Below, piece after piece: positions 1 to 6,296 of a DNA stretch of 24,062 nucleotides. Origin of the DNA: a virus. The notes under the pieces are model-generated. The model worked only from the letters and a program-made list of their open reading frames with translations, was not told the DNA's origin and did not search any database. Positions within the stretch are counted from its first letter, which is position 1. Every line of letters starts with the position of its first letter. The stretch is taken from IMG/VR virus record IMGVR_UViG_3300041583_000333, positions 1 through 24,062 of that record; one strand, written 5' to 3'. A program made the translations under genes and the position numbers.

Positions 1-75
1 AAGAACAGCTTCTTTTATAATTTCATCTCTGTTCTTAGTAATACGATATTTTTCATACGTTCTGATATGCTTCAT
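1..75 (-). CDS. N-terminus of an unknown protein, runs off left edge
   Basis: An ATG at 73-75 on the minus strand opens 25 codons without a stop up to the window edge, beginning MKHIRTYEKYRI. Too little is visible to name a function. An AATATATA-like box at 101-110 on the same strand sits about 25 nt upstream, a placement seen before other genes here. The MKHI...Y start loosely resembles the MKYL/MKHL starts of four other proteins in this window. It could simply be a chance short ORF. Confidence 0.45.
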   Translation of the reverse strand, partial: MKHIRTYEKYRITKNRDEIIKEAVL

Positions 76-132
76 CTTTAATAGAATTTTTTTTATAGGT
101 TATATATTAAGTATTAAAAGTCGTTTTTTACA

Positions 133-639
133 TTATTTAATCAATAGTATACCAACTATCAAACCAATAATAGCAACCCCACCTAAGGAACCACCAACAA
201 TCATTTTTGTTTTTTGCTTTCTTATAAACTTATCCTTCAAATCTATTTGGTTATTTAGGTTAATTAATTGGTCATTAAACATAACTTCTCTTAATTGATA
301 CTCAGTCACCTGCTCTTGTAAAGATTGTATCGTAGTGTCCTTTGTAGATATATTACTATTCAATTGATTTATTAAAACATTTTGTTCCGATATAACAACA
401 TTTTTATCATTAATAGCCTTAACACAAATAGAATCATAACTACCTATCTGTACATTCAATTGCTCAAATAACACCAATAGGTCTGAATTATTATCAAGTT
501 TCTGTGCTTGCTCTATTGTCATGACTACAACACCTTGTCCCAATGAATCCACCTCATATCTAGGATACTCTATCTCTTGTGAAAAAACATTAATAGAAAT
601 TAATAACCCAACCAACAATGTTAATAAACTTTTCATCAT
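133..639 (-). CDS. Exported coiled-coil protein with C-terminal membrane segment, possible spanin partner
   Basis: 168 residues. The first ~20 look like a cleavable signal peptide (hydrophobic LLTLLVGLLI, then NVFSQE, a cleavage context common in Bacteroidota). Residues ~80-145 are rich in Q/N/L and look coiled-coil. Residues ~146-167 form a strong membrane helix (MIVGGSLGGVAIIGLIVGIL) followed by a single Lys at the end. There is no lipobox Cys, so it is not a classical outer-membrane o-spanin lipoprotein. It overlaps the upstream membrane/coiled-coil gene by 4 nt (ATGA type), so the two are translationally coupled. By topology, a periplasmic coiled coil tethered to the membrane, paired with an i-spanin-like protein, suggests envelope disruption at lysis. 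The function is inferred from topology and pairing only. Confidence 0.6.
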   Translation of the reverse strand: MMKSLLTLLVGLLISINVFSQEIEYPRYEVDSLGQGVVVMTIEQAQKLDNNSDLLVLFEQLNVQIGSYDSICVKAINDKNVVISEQNVLINQLNSNISTKDTTIQSLQEQVTEYQLREVMFNDQLINLNNQIDLKDKFIRKQKTKMIVGGSLGGVAIIGLIVGILLIK

Positions 640-1049
640 TTTGTCTTATTTTTTATTGAGTTAAGTAAATCATCACCGACTCTATTTGGCGGATTTTCCT
701 TAAATTCATTTATCTTCTTTCTAGTTTCTGATAATTCCTTTTTAAGTTTGTTAAGTTTATCATTACTAACACTAGCTTCTTTTTCAGCCTCATTTATATT
801 AAATTCTAATATTGATAACTTCTCATTATTAAGACTATCAACTACCAATAATGAATCAATAAATAAAGACTTATCATATAACCTTTTATTAGATTCTTCC
901 TTTTCATTTTCTATCTCATCATATTCCACCTGTAATTGGTTTAACTTTTCTTCAATACCATCATTACCACTGAAATACCATTTATATCCGAATATAAGAG
1001 TAAATCCAAGTAGGATTAATATGAGTATTGACTTAATATCTATCTTCAT
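636..1049 (-). CDS. Membrane-anchored coiled-coil protein, i-spanin-like
   Basis: 137 residues. An N-terminal membrane helix spans about residues 7-25 (SILILILLGFTLIFGYKWYF). A highly charged predicted coiled coil follows from ~30 to 120, with many E/K/L heptads, and the tail is hydrophilic. This N-in, C-out layout matches Rz-type inner-membrane spanins, which bridge the periplasm to fuse inner and outer membranes during lysis. It is first in a two-gene unit with the exported protein at 133-639. Upstream lies a divergent promoter region with a 20-bp palindrome. No sequence family is recognised, so the spanin call is a topology-based inference; a generic structural or stress membrane protein remains possible. 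Confidence 0.6.
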   Translation of the reverse strand: MKIDIKSILILILLGFTLIFGYKWYFSGNDGIEEKLNQLQVEYDEIENEKEESNKRLYDKSLFIDSLLVVDSLNNEKLSILEFNINEAEKEASVSNDKLNKLKKELSETRKKINEFKENPPNRVGDDLLNSIKNKTK

Positions 1050-1077
1050 AAAACTTTTTTATATTTACATATATATA

Positions 1078-1097
1078 AATTTAGACTAGTCTAAATT
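1078..1097. promoter_or_regulatory. 20-bp perfect palindrome in divergent intergenic region (candidate operator)
   Basis: AATTTAGACTAGTCTAAATT reads the same on both strands. It lies between the divergent starts at 1049 (minus) and 1161 (plus). No T-tract follows directly, so an operator for a dimeric regulator fits better than a terminator. Confidence 0.45.
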
Positions 1098-1134
1098 ATC
1101 TCTTTTTATATTTCATATATTCAAAGATTTTACC

Positions 1135-1142
1135 TATATTTG
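1135..1142 (+). promoter_or_regulatory. Candidate Bacteroidota -7 element (TAnnTTTG)
   Basis: TATATTTG matches the TAnnTTTG -7 element of Bacteroidota housekeeping promoters and lies 18 nt before the ATG at 1161. No clear -33 TTG is seen at the expected distance, so this could be a weak or chance match in AT-rich DNA. Confidence 0.4.
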
Positions 1143-1160
1143 TAATTCAAATTAAAAGAC

Positions 1161-1676
1161 ATGACAAAAACATTATATTGCTTCGACTTCGATGGTACAT
1201 TAGTACACTCACCAATGCCACATGAGGGTGAAAGTATCTGGTTAAAAGAAACTGGAATAGTTTGGCCATATAATGGATGGTGGGGTAAATCAGAATCACT
1301 TGATAGTGATGTATTTTATGTTGCTAAACATGAATGGGTATACCAAAAATATCTTGAAGCTGTCGCTGATGAAGATAATTACACCATAATGGCTACTGGT
1401 AGATTACAAAAAGTACCAGGAATGAGAGAAAATGTAGAGAAGATACTAAATCAACACAATTTATCATTTGAAGAAATTCACTTGAATTGGGGTGGAGATA
1501 CATTTACATTTAAAACAACTCTTTTTGAACAAATGATCAAAAAAACAAATTGTGAAAAATTTCACATGATTGATGATCGAATTGAACATATAATAAGATT
1601 TGAAGAATGGGGTAGAAAACAAAATATCTCAGTTATAATAACTAACGTGATTACTAAAGAAACTAAAACTTTTTAG
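1161..1676 (+). CDS. HAD-superfamily phosphatase-like protein (SAK RNA-repair HAD type)
   Basis: 171 residues. The HAD motifs are in order: motif I FDFDGTL (D9, D11), motif II MATGR (T79), a motif III Lys in FTFKTT (K118) and motif IV MIDDR (D138, D139). The stretch after motif I (SPMP...W) and the DDRxxH context resemble the HAD domain found in Swiss-Army-Knife RNA repair proteins, so a nucleotide or RNA-end phosphatase role is possible. All catalytic residues are present, so it should be active. The start is fixed by a TAnnTTTG element just upstream. A decayed HNH gene and clpS follow on the same strand. Superfamily membership is secure; the substrate is not. Confidence 0.8.
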   Translation: MTKTLYCFDFDGTLVHSPMPHEGESIWLKETGIVWPYNGWWGKSESLDSDVFYVAKHEWVYQKYLEAVADEDNYTIMATGRLQKVPGMRENVEKILNQHNLSFEEIHLNWGGDTFTFKTTLFEQMIKKTNCEKFHMIDDRIEHIIRFEEWGRKQNISVIITNVITKETKTF

Positions 1677-1716
1677 AAAATGTTCATATCTATCATTTAT
1701 TAACTTTTTCATCTCT

Positions 1717-1726
1717 AATATATAAA
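1717..1726 (+). promoter_or_regulatory. AATATATAAA box, candidate phage promoter
   Basis: AATATATAAA lies 17 nt before the ATG at 1744, between the HAD gene and the HNH remnant. It matches a box found at similar distance before many other genes in the window. Confidence 0.4.
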
Positions 1727-1743
1727 GAAAGTGAAAGTTAATA

Positions 1744-2140
1744 ATGACAAAGGAAGAACAAAAGAAAGAAAGAAAAAGACTTTATGATATAGAATATAGA
1801 AAGAGAAACAAAGAAAAATTAAAATTACTTAAAAAATTCTATTAATAGATCAAATTATACTAAGAAGAAAAATACTATATATATATATATACTTGGTTGT
1901 TCTTATGAAGATTTTTCGACACACATTGAAAGTTTATTTGAAGATTGGATGAATTGGAATAATCATGGAAACCCTATTGATGGAATATATACAATAAATA
2001 AAACCTGGGATATTGATCACATAATTCCACTATCTTCAGCTAAAACAGAAGAAGATATAATAAAATTAAATCACTACACTAACCTTAAACCACTCTGTAC
2101 TTATTACAACAGATTTATAAAAAAAGATAAAATTATATAA
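1744..2140 (+). pseudogene. Frameshifted HNH homing endonuclease remnant
   Basis: The first frame opens at ATG 1744 with a basic MTKEEQKKERKRLY start, typical of phage HNH endonucleases, and stops at 1845 after 33 residues. The family signature then continues in the +1 frame, open from 1823: LGCSYEDFSTHIESLFEDW from 1892, then WDIDHIIPLSSAKTEED, LNHYTNLKPLC and a final KKDK, ending at 2140. The DH and N residues of the HNH fold are still present in the second frame. The middle segment seems shortened, and an (AT)n run at 1876-1891 sits near the break, so a deletion plus frameshift is likely. Translation of the C-terminal part from an internal ATG at 1949 cannot be excluded but would lack the DNA-binding front. 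Confidence 0.8.
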
Positions 2141-2145
2141 GAAAA

Positions 2146-2427
2146 ATGGCGACAATTACAAAAGAAGAAACTATATCTAAAGTAGAGGAAATACTTTCCA
2201 AACCATTTAGACTTGATTTACACAACGATGATTTCAACTCATTTGATTGGGTAATTACTTGTTTAATGAAGGTTTGTGGACACGAACAAGAACAAGCTAA
2301 TCAATGTGCTCATCTTGTACACTTCAAAGGAATCTGTGATGTTAAATACGGAGACTTAGAAACTATTTCAACAATGAAAGAAAAATTAGAAAGTGCTGGA
2401 TTATCAGTAACTATGGAAGTTAATTAA
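2146..2427 (+). CDS. clpS: ClpS-like adaptor of the N-degron (Clp protease) pathway
   Basis: 93 residues, the usual size of a ClpS core. The N-degron pocket residues are present in LHNDDFNSFDWV (N27, D28, D29), and the family His is in HLVHFKG (H59, equivalent to E. coli H66). The signature LMKVCGHEQEQANQCAHLVHFKG is closest in style to Bacteroidota ClpS. Host ClpS delivers proteins with bulky N-terminal residues to ClpAP or ClpCP. A phage copy could redirect host proteolysis, or block it by competing for the chaperone. It begins 5 nt after the HNH remnant ends, and a strong terminator follows at 2453-2480. It looks intact and is likely host-derived. Confidence 0.92.
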   Translation: MATITKEETISKVEEILSKPFRLDLHNDDFNSFDWVITCLMKVCGHEQEQANQCAHLVHFKGICDVKYGDLETISTMKEKLESAGLSVTMEVN

Positions 2428-2452
2428 ATATGAAATACACATATATAACAAG

Positions 2453-2480
2453 AGAGATTCAATTCCGAATCTCTTTTTTT
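2453..2480 (+). terminator. Rho-independent terminator after clpS
   Basis: The stem AGAGATTC / GAATCTCT has a 6-nt loop and is followed by a run of T up to 2480. It ends the plus-strand unit of HAD, HNH remnant and clpS, and lies just past the 3' end of the converging terminase gene. Confidence 0.85.
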
Positions 2481-2496
2481 ATTTACTAGTACCAAA

Positions 2497-2533
2497 CCAA
2501 TTACCAGTATTACCGCCAATTACCAGTATTACC
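2497..2533 (-). repeat. 19-bp tandem duplication across the terminase stop codon
   Basis: CCAATTACCAGTATTACC occurs at 2497-2514 and again at 2516-2533, separated by one G. The repeat length of 19 shifts the frame, so the terminase ends GNTGNWR. The other frame would continue GNTGNWFGTSK before a stop. Confidence 0.8.
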
Positions 2534-4729
2534 ATAACCACCACCTTTGTTACGATTCATATATTGTCTTCTAATTTTAAGAACTTGGCCATAATCAACA
2601 CCCTCTACATAATCAATATTCTTTAAACACTCATTTATATAGGTCATAAGATCTCTATCTGTAAATTTACTAGACCATTCTTCAACCATTTCTCTAAACT
2701 CATTCTTCTTAAATATAGAGGTTGTATTAACAATAGTCATTACAGTATCATCATGACCAACATCAGCAGCATACCTAACATTACCAGCAGTTGTTGTGTG
2801 TTTAACAAATGTTGTTATTTCCCTAATTGTCTCTTCATTATTTATAGAGAACCCACCAGAAACCATCAAATCTTGATAATCTTTAACCAATAGGTTTTTA
2901 TTCTCACCTACTTTTAGACCTACTTTTTCCTCAGTAGCATCAGCTCTGTGTTTATATCTAACAAAAACAGAAGATCCATAACCATTATTACCATCAAAAA
3001 CATGTGGCATCTCAGCTAAGAGTGTGTTACCATAATTATTTAACTCTAATACAACCTTAACATTATCCGGATTAAAATATTCAAATACTATAAGATATAA
3101 AATCTCAGCTAATTGTTTAACCGAGACTAAATTACTTCTAAATATTCCAATTTGTTCCAATTTGAAGAAATCAGTTATAGATGTATAAGCAGCCTTTTGA
3201 TTATCAATAACTTCCTTTGTTTTGTTGTTTATTCTAAATATGTTTATTACCGAATAATCCTGACCAAGACCTTCTGCTAAATCGACTGATAGAACAATCT
3301 TATAATCCTTTCTTATCAATGGTATATAAGAATCATCATCAACCCACTTCAAATCATTATAACTAAATCTAAGTTTTTCAAACTCAGGAATCTCTTCATG
3401 TATATAATTCTTCTTAGACTTTAACAATTTATCAATTATTGCCTCATTTAATAAAGATTTACTAGCATTTATAAATCTTAGACCATACTCTTGATTAAAA
3501 GCATCCTCACCACCAATATCCTTAATAGCTTCTTCCTTCCAGGTTGTCAATTCAGATACAGCGAATAAAGGAATCTCTTCACCCTTTGAATTTAATATCA
3601 TCAATGCTCTAATTTCATCATCAGAACAATTCTCATTATTCAATACACTTATAATATCCTTTTGTAAATCAATATTATAACCCATTGATACCTTAGTTAT
3701 TTCACCAAATTTTTCAGTAAGGAAGTCAAGAACGTATTCTTTATCAATACCCTGCTCATATAATTTATGATCATTCAATCTAACATAAGTAACAAACCTA
3801 CCAGGAACTTGATACCAATAAACTCTATGAGCCTTAAAGTTATTCTTCCTAGGATCACCATCTGGTCTCTCACCATCAGTAAGTAATTTATGAAATAAAT
3901 TCATACCATTAGGAGTTGATGTTATTATAATTTTAGAATTTTTAATTGCTGATACCGTTGGGAATACGGCTGTGTAATATGGTTCGATAATATTGGATGG
4001 TATATGTGCAAACTCATCAAGATATAAAACATCAATCGTAAATCCAATCGCTGGTGTCTTTGTTCTAGCTGATGTCTTTATTCTACAACCATTATCAAAA
4101 GTTAATGATTTTTGATTCCAAGTTTTTATACCAGGTTTCAAGAAAAATGGTAATAATGTATAAATTGATTTTATCTTATCAACAATCTCAACTGCTGTAT
4201 CACCTTTATTCGCAACTATCATCACATTTTTATCATTATTAAATAGTATTGTATGTAACATGAATATAGAAGACGATATAGTATTATGTGATAAAATACC
4301 ATTTGTGTAGTATCTGTGGTTTGTATGATCAATGGATAAATCAAACATAGAAGATTTAAAATTTTCTAAAGTTAGAGATAATACTTTCTGTATACCATTT
4401 TCTGTTTGTATCGATGATCCAATTTTTATGTCTTTCGCGAATACTTCCTTAAAATTTTGGTCAAAAAGAATATGATTATCCGCACAAGATAAGTTAAAAT
4501 CTTTAGTCCTAACTTTGTAATGTGTATAGGGTTGTGTTATATGTATATCGGTCACTGATTCATAACCAGTATCAGATTTGACCTTAATATCTAATAACTC
4601 TATTGAATTTAATATCTTCTTTGATATATCACACTCATCAAGAGAAATTTTTCTATATTCAAAATATTCGATATTTTGTATCGAATATTTTATTAACCTT
4701 ATTAAAAATTTCTTAATTCTACCCAACAT
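2510..4729 (-). CDS. Terminase large subunit, C-terminal part, fused behind a C-terminal split-intein half
   Basis: 739 residues. Residues 1-149 are an intein C-half: block B-like SCADNHILF (~81-89), block F-like MFDLSIDHTNHRYYTNG and block G GILSHN, ending at N149. T150 then begins the terminase extein with the Thr of the P-loop. The extein carries Walker B LYLDE (D238, E239), the coupling motif STPNG (~271-275) and a gp17-type RNase H-like nuclease with D483 (SVDLAEG), E562 (VLELNNYG) and D660/D661 (GHDD). Together with the 117-residue N-extein at 5901-6251, the spliced protein would be 707 residues, against 610 for T4 gp17. It starts 11 nt inside the end of the homing endonuclease gene. 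Alone it lacks GK of the P-loop and cannot be an ATPase. Confidence 0.96.
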   Translation of the reverse strand: MLGRIKKFLIRLIKYSIQNIEYFEYRKISLDECDISKKILNSIELLDIKVKSDTGYESVTDIHITQPYTHYKVRTKDFNLSCADNHILFDQNFKEVFAKDIKIGSSIQTENGIQKVLSLTLENFKSSMFDLSIDHTNHRYYTNGILSHNTISSSIFMLHTILFNNDKNVMIVANKGDTAVEIVDKIKSIYTLLPFFLKPGIKTWNQKSLTFDNGCRIKTSARTKTPAIGFTIDVLYLDEFAHIPSNIIEPYYTAVFPTVSAIKNSKIIITSTPNGMNLFHKLLTDGERPDGDPRKNNFKAHRVYWYQVPGRFVTYVRLNDHKLYEQGIDKEYVLDFLTEKFGEITKVSMGYNIDLQKDIISVLNNENCSDDEIRALMILNSKGEEIPLFAVSELTTWKEEAIKDIGGEDAFNQEYGLRFINASKSLLNEAIIDKLLKSKKNYIHEEIPEFEKLRFSYNDLKWVDDDSYIPLIRKDYKIVLSVDLAEGLGQDYSVINIFRINNKTKEVIDNQKAAYTSITDFFKLEQIGIFRSNLVSVKQLAEILYLIVFEYFNPDNVKVVLELNNYGNTLLAEMPHVFDGNNGYGSSVFVRYKHRADATEEKVGLKVGENKNLLVKDYQDLMVSGGFSINNEETIREITTFVKHTTTAGNVRYAADVGHDDTVMTIVNTTSIFKKNEFREMVEEWSSKFTDRDLMTYINECLKNIDYVEGVDYGQVLKIRRQYMNRNKGGGYGNTGNWR
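4283..4729 (-). other. Split intein C-terminal half (IntC, 149 residues)
   Basis: This is codons 1-149 of the downstream terminase ORF. It ends ...NGILSHN with T as the first extein residue, the standard His-Asn/Thr splice junction. Block B (SCADNH) lies in this half, so the natural break is upstream of block B. The first ~30 residues (MLGRIKKFLIRLIKYSIQ...) are basic and hydrophobic and may help the halves associate. Confidence 0.92.
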
Positions 4730-5690
4730 CTAATTGTTTTGATTTTAATATATAATTAACCAACTTTAAAATGGTTAATTCTTTATTATCATTATAATCC
4801 TTTTCACTTATATGTATTACACTATAACCAGATTTAACTATATTATCATCCCTTTCTCTTTCTCTTTTATTATTCTCCACATTATTCCTGTGATAATAAG
4901 TGCCATCAAATTCCAATATTAAATTTAAACTAGGTATAAAAAAATCTGGTAATATATACGATTTATTCAAGCGTAACCGATATTCATAATTATTTTTACT
5001 CTCATGAATATTATCATTCTTATCAAGCTTTGCGAAATAAACTTTATCAACAAACCCAACAGACAATAATTCACTATATAGTGATATAAACATTTCTTGG
5101 CTTATTTTACTATAATTTACTTTCTTATAATTACTTAACCACTTTTCTTGTCTATCAACCCATCTTTTATATCCCTTATCATTTCCATATTTTTCAATAC
5201 ATTTTTCTAATGAGAATGTTGTCTGTCTATCTCTTAGTAGTTTCTCCGATTCCAATTCCGAATACCCCTTATTTATATAATATTGTAACGTGGTATCAGA
5301 AACTCTATACTTGATAGACTCCTTCACAAAGTAACTAATGTGTGATTTTATATCACCAATACCACTATATTTAATAAAGTCTTTAGAAAAGGGACTTCTA
5401 CTCCTCCTATCCAATTCAGTAGTATTAGACTTATGATTTGGGTTTTTATCACCCTTTATTTTTTCCGAAAACATCTTTCTATATTTTTCCTTTCTCATAT
5501 GCTTACCACTATTTAAAGTGGTTTTATCTTTATCTGATATCGCCATTATTGGAGCACCTGGATATAATCTCTTATATTCACCTGTTTTCATATCATTATG
5601 AGAATGTTTTAGATGTCTACCATATATTCTTTTACATTGATCACCACAAATTCTACAAGTAACACTTTCTTTATTATCATCTATTTTCAT
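4719..5690 (-). CDS. Free-standing Vsr/EDxHD-type homing endonuclease in the split-intein gap
   Basis: 323 residues. The N-terminal C2H2-like finger CRICG...RHLKHSH (C12, C15, H26, H31) resembles those of phage homing endonucleases. A GDKNPNHK segment (~80-87) and SPFSKDF (~99-105) follow, a NUMOD-like DNA-binding arrangement. The C-terminal domain (~235-320) is Vsr/PD-(D/E)XK-like, with LPDFFIPSLNLILEFDGTYYH (D262, H267), RERERDD (D281/D282) and VIHISEKDY (E296). This matches the family known to sit between halves of fractured, split-intein phage genes. It runs in the same direction as both terminase parts and overlaps the downstream part by 11 nt. By family, it should cut intein-less terminase alleles and so spread the split intein with itself. 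All visible catalytic residues are intact. Confidence 0.9.
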   Translation of the reverse strand: MKIDDNKESVTCRICGDQCKRIYGRHLKHSHNDMKTGEYKRLYPGAPIMAISDKDKTTLNSGKHMRKEKYRKMFSEKIKGDKNPNHKSNTTELDRRSRSPFSKDFIKYSGIGDIKSHISYFVKESIKYRVSDTTLQYYINKGYSELESEKLLRDRQTTFSLEKCIEKYGNDKGYKRWVDRQEKWLSNYKKVNYSKISQEMFISLYSELLSVGFVDKVYFAKLDKNDNIHESKNNYEYRLRLNKSYILPDFFIPSLNLILEFDGTYYHRNNVENNKRERERDDNIVKSGYSVIHISEKDYNDNKELTILKLVNYILKSKQLDVG

Positions 5691-5694
5691 ATAA

Positions 5695-5704
5695 TATATA
5701 TATT
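5695..5704 (-). promoter_or_regulatory. AATATATATA box before the homing endonuclease
   Basis: This minus-strand box lies only 4 nt from the ATG at 5690, much closer than the ~20 nt seen for most other boxes. If it is a promoter, the transcript would be nearly leaderless or would serve the downstream terminase part. It could also be chance AT-rich sequence. Confidence 0.25.
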
Positions 5705-5732
5705 AAAAAGTTATGGCTTCTTATCAAGTCGG

Positions 5733-6251
5733 TTAGGTGTTTTCTAAATAAAAGAGACAATCATATAATTTTATCTTTATTTTTTCTAATAATGTTAGTC
5801 TTCTTTCTTGTCCTAACATATAATAGTATATCTTACCAATACGAAAATCAAACCGAATACCATCCTTCTCAACGCTACATAAAGTATTGAAAGAAAAACA
5901 TTTACCCACCTGCCTAGATGCCATCAATATATTGAACCTACTATCAACAAAGTTATCCAACATATCTTTTTGATAATCTCTTAGTTTAATATTACCAATA
6001 CTACCATCCTCAGTCTTTACTTTACAATATTGCTCAGTGAAATAATGAACATCTAAAGCACACCTAACATACTCTTGTTGCTCAGCCGGTGTCATTTTAA
6101 ATGTTACACCAGCTCTTCTTAACCCAACCTCACTTTTCAACCAAGGATTCTGATATCGTTTAATAACAACACCATCATTTATCTTATCAGTAGCATCATC
6201 AACCAATATGGTTGTGAATATCATTTGTCTCTGTACTTGCTCTTTAGCCAT
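5733..6251 (-). CDS. Terminase large subunit, N-terminal part, fused to an N-terminal split-intein half
   Basis: 172 residues. Residues 1-117 are the N-terminal region of a gp17-like packaging ATPase, with LRDYQKDMLDNF (~90-101) and the Walker A start MASRQVGK (110-117), equivalent to SRQLGKT in T4. At C118 the sequence turns into an intein N-half, CFSFNTLCSVEKDG..., which runs 55 residues to the stop. The missing P-loop Thr is the first extein residue of the ORF at 2510-4729. The protein is therefore an incomplete ATPase that must be joined in trans. An AATATATATA box 19 nt upstream is a likely promoter, shared with the divergent gene at 6297. The homing endonuclease starts 42 nt downstream. 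Confidence 0.96.
   Translation of the reverse strand: MAKEQVQRQMIFTTILVDDATDKINDGVVIKRYQNPWLKSEVGLRRAGVTFKMTPAEQQEYVRCALDVHYFTEQYCKVKTEDGSIGNIKLRDYQKDMLDNFVDSRFNILMASRQVGKCFSFNTLCSVEKDGIRFDFRIGKIYYYMLGQERRLTLLEKIKIKLYDCLFYLENT
5736..5900 (-). other. Split intein N-terminal half (IntN, 55 residues)
   Basis: It begins with the catalytic Cys (TGT at 5898-5900) directly after GK and carries a block A-like CFSFNTLCSVEKDG. No block B TxxH-type motif follows before the stop. The last ~25 residues (LLEKIKIKLYDCLFYLENT) are amphipathic and basic. Confidence 0.92.
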
Positions 6252-6270
6252 AAAGAAAAAAGAATTTTTT

Positions 6271-6280
6271 TATATATATT
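6271..6280. promoter_or_regulatory. Shared bidirectional AATATATATA box between terminase and gene at 6297
   Basis: It reads AATATATATA on the minus strand, 19 nt before ATG 6251, and TATATATATT on the plus strand, 16 nt before ATG 6297. It is the only such element in this 45-nt divergent gap, so it probably serves both directions. Confidence 0.45.
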
Positions 6281-6296
6281 GTAAAAAACCACCTCT

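Noticed and set aside
748-1089. Plus-strand ORF opposite the coiled-coil gene
   Set aside because: Low-complexity Ser/Leu/Ile peptide that mirrors the minus-strand coiled coil; the minus gene has a membrane helix, coupling and promoter context.
5438-5662. Plus-strand ORF inside the homing endonuclease
   Set aside because: Aromatic-rich shadow of the finger and linker region of the minus-strand gene, with no supporting motif.
4719-5732. Group I intron as the cause of the terminase break
   Set aside because: Both flanks carry intein splice-junction residues (Cys at the start, His-Asn/Thr at the end) in frame with the exteins, and each half is its own ORF; this fits a split intein and not RNA splicing.
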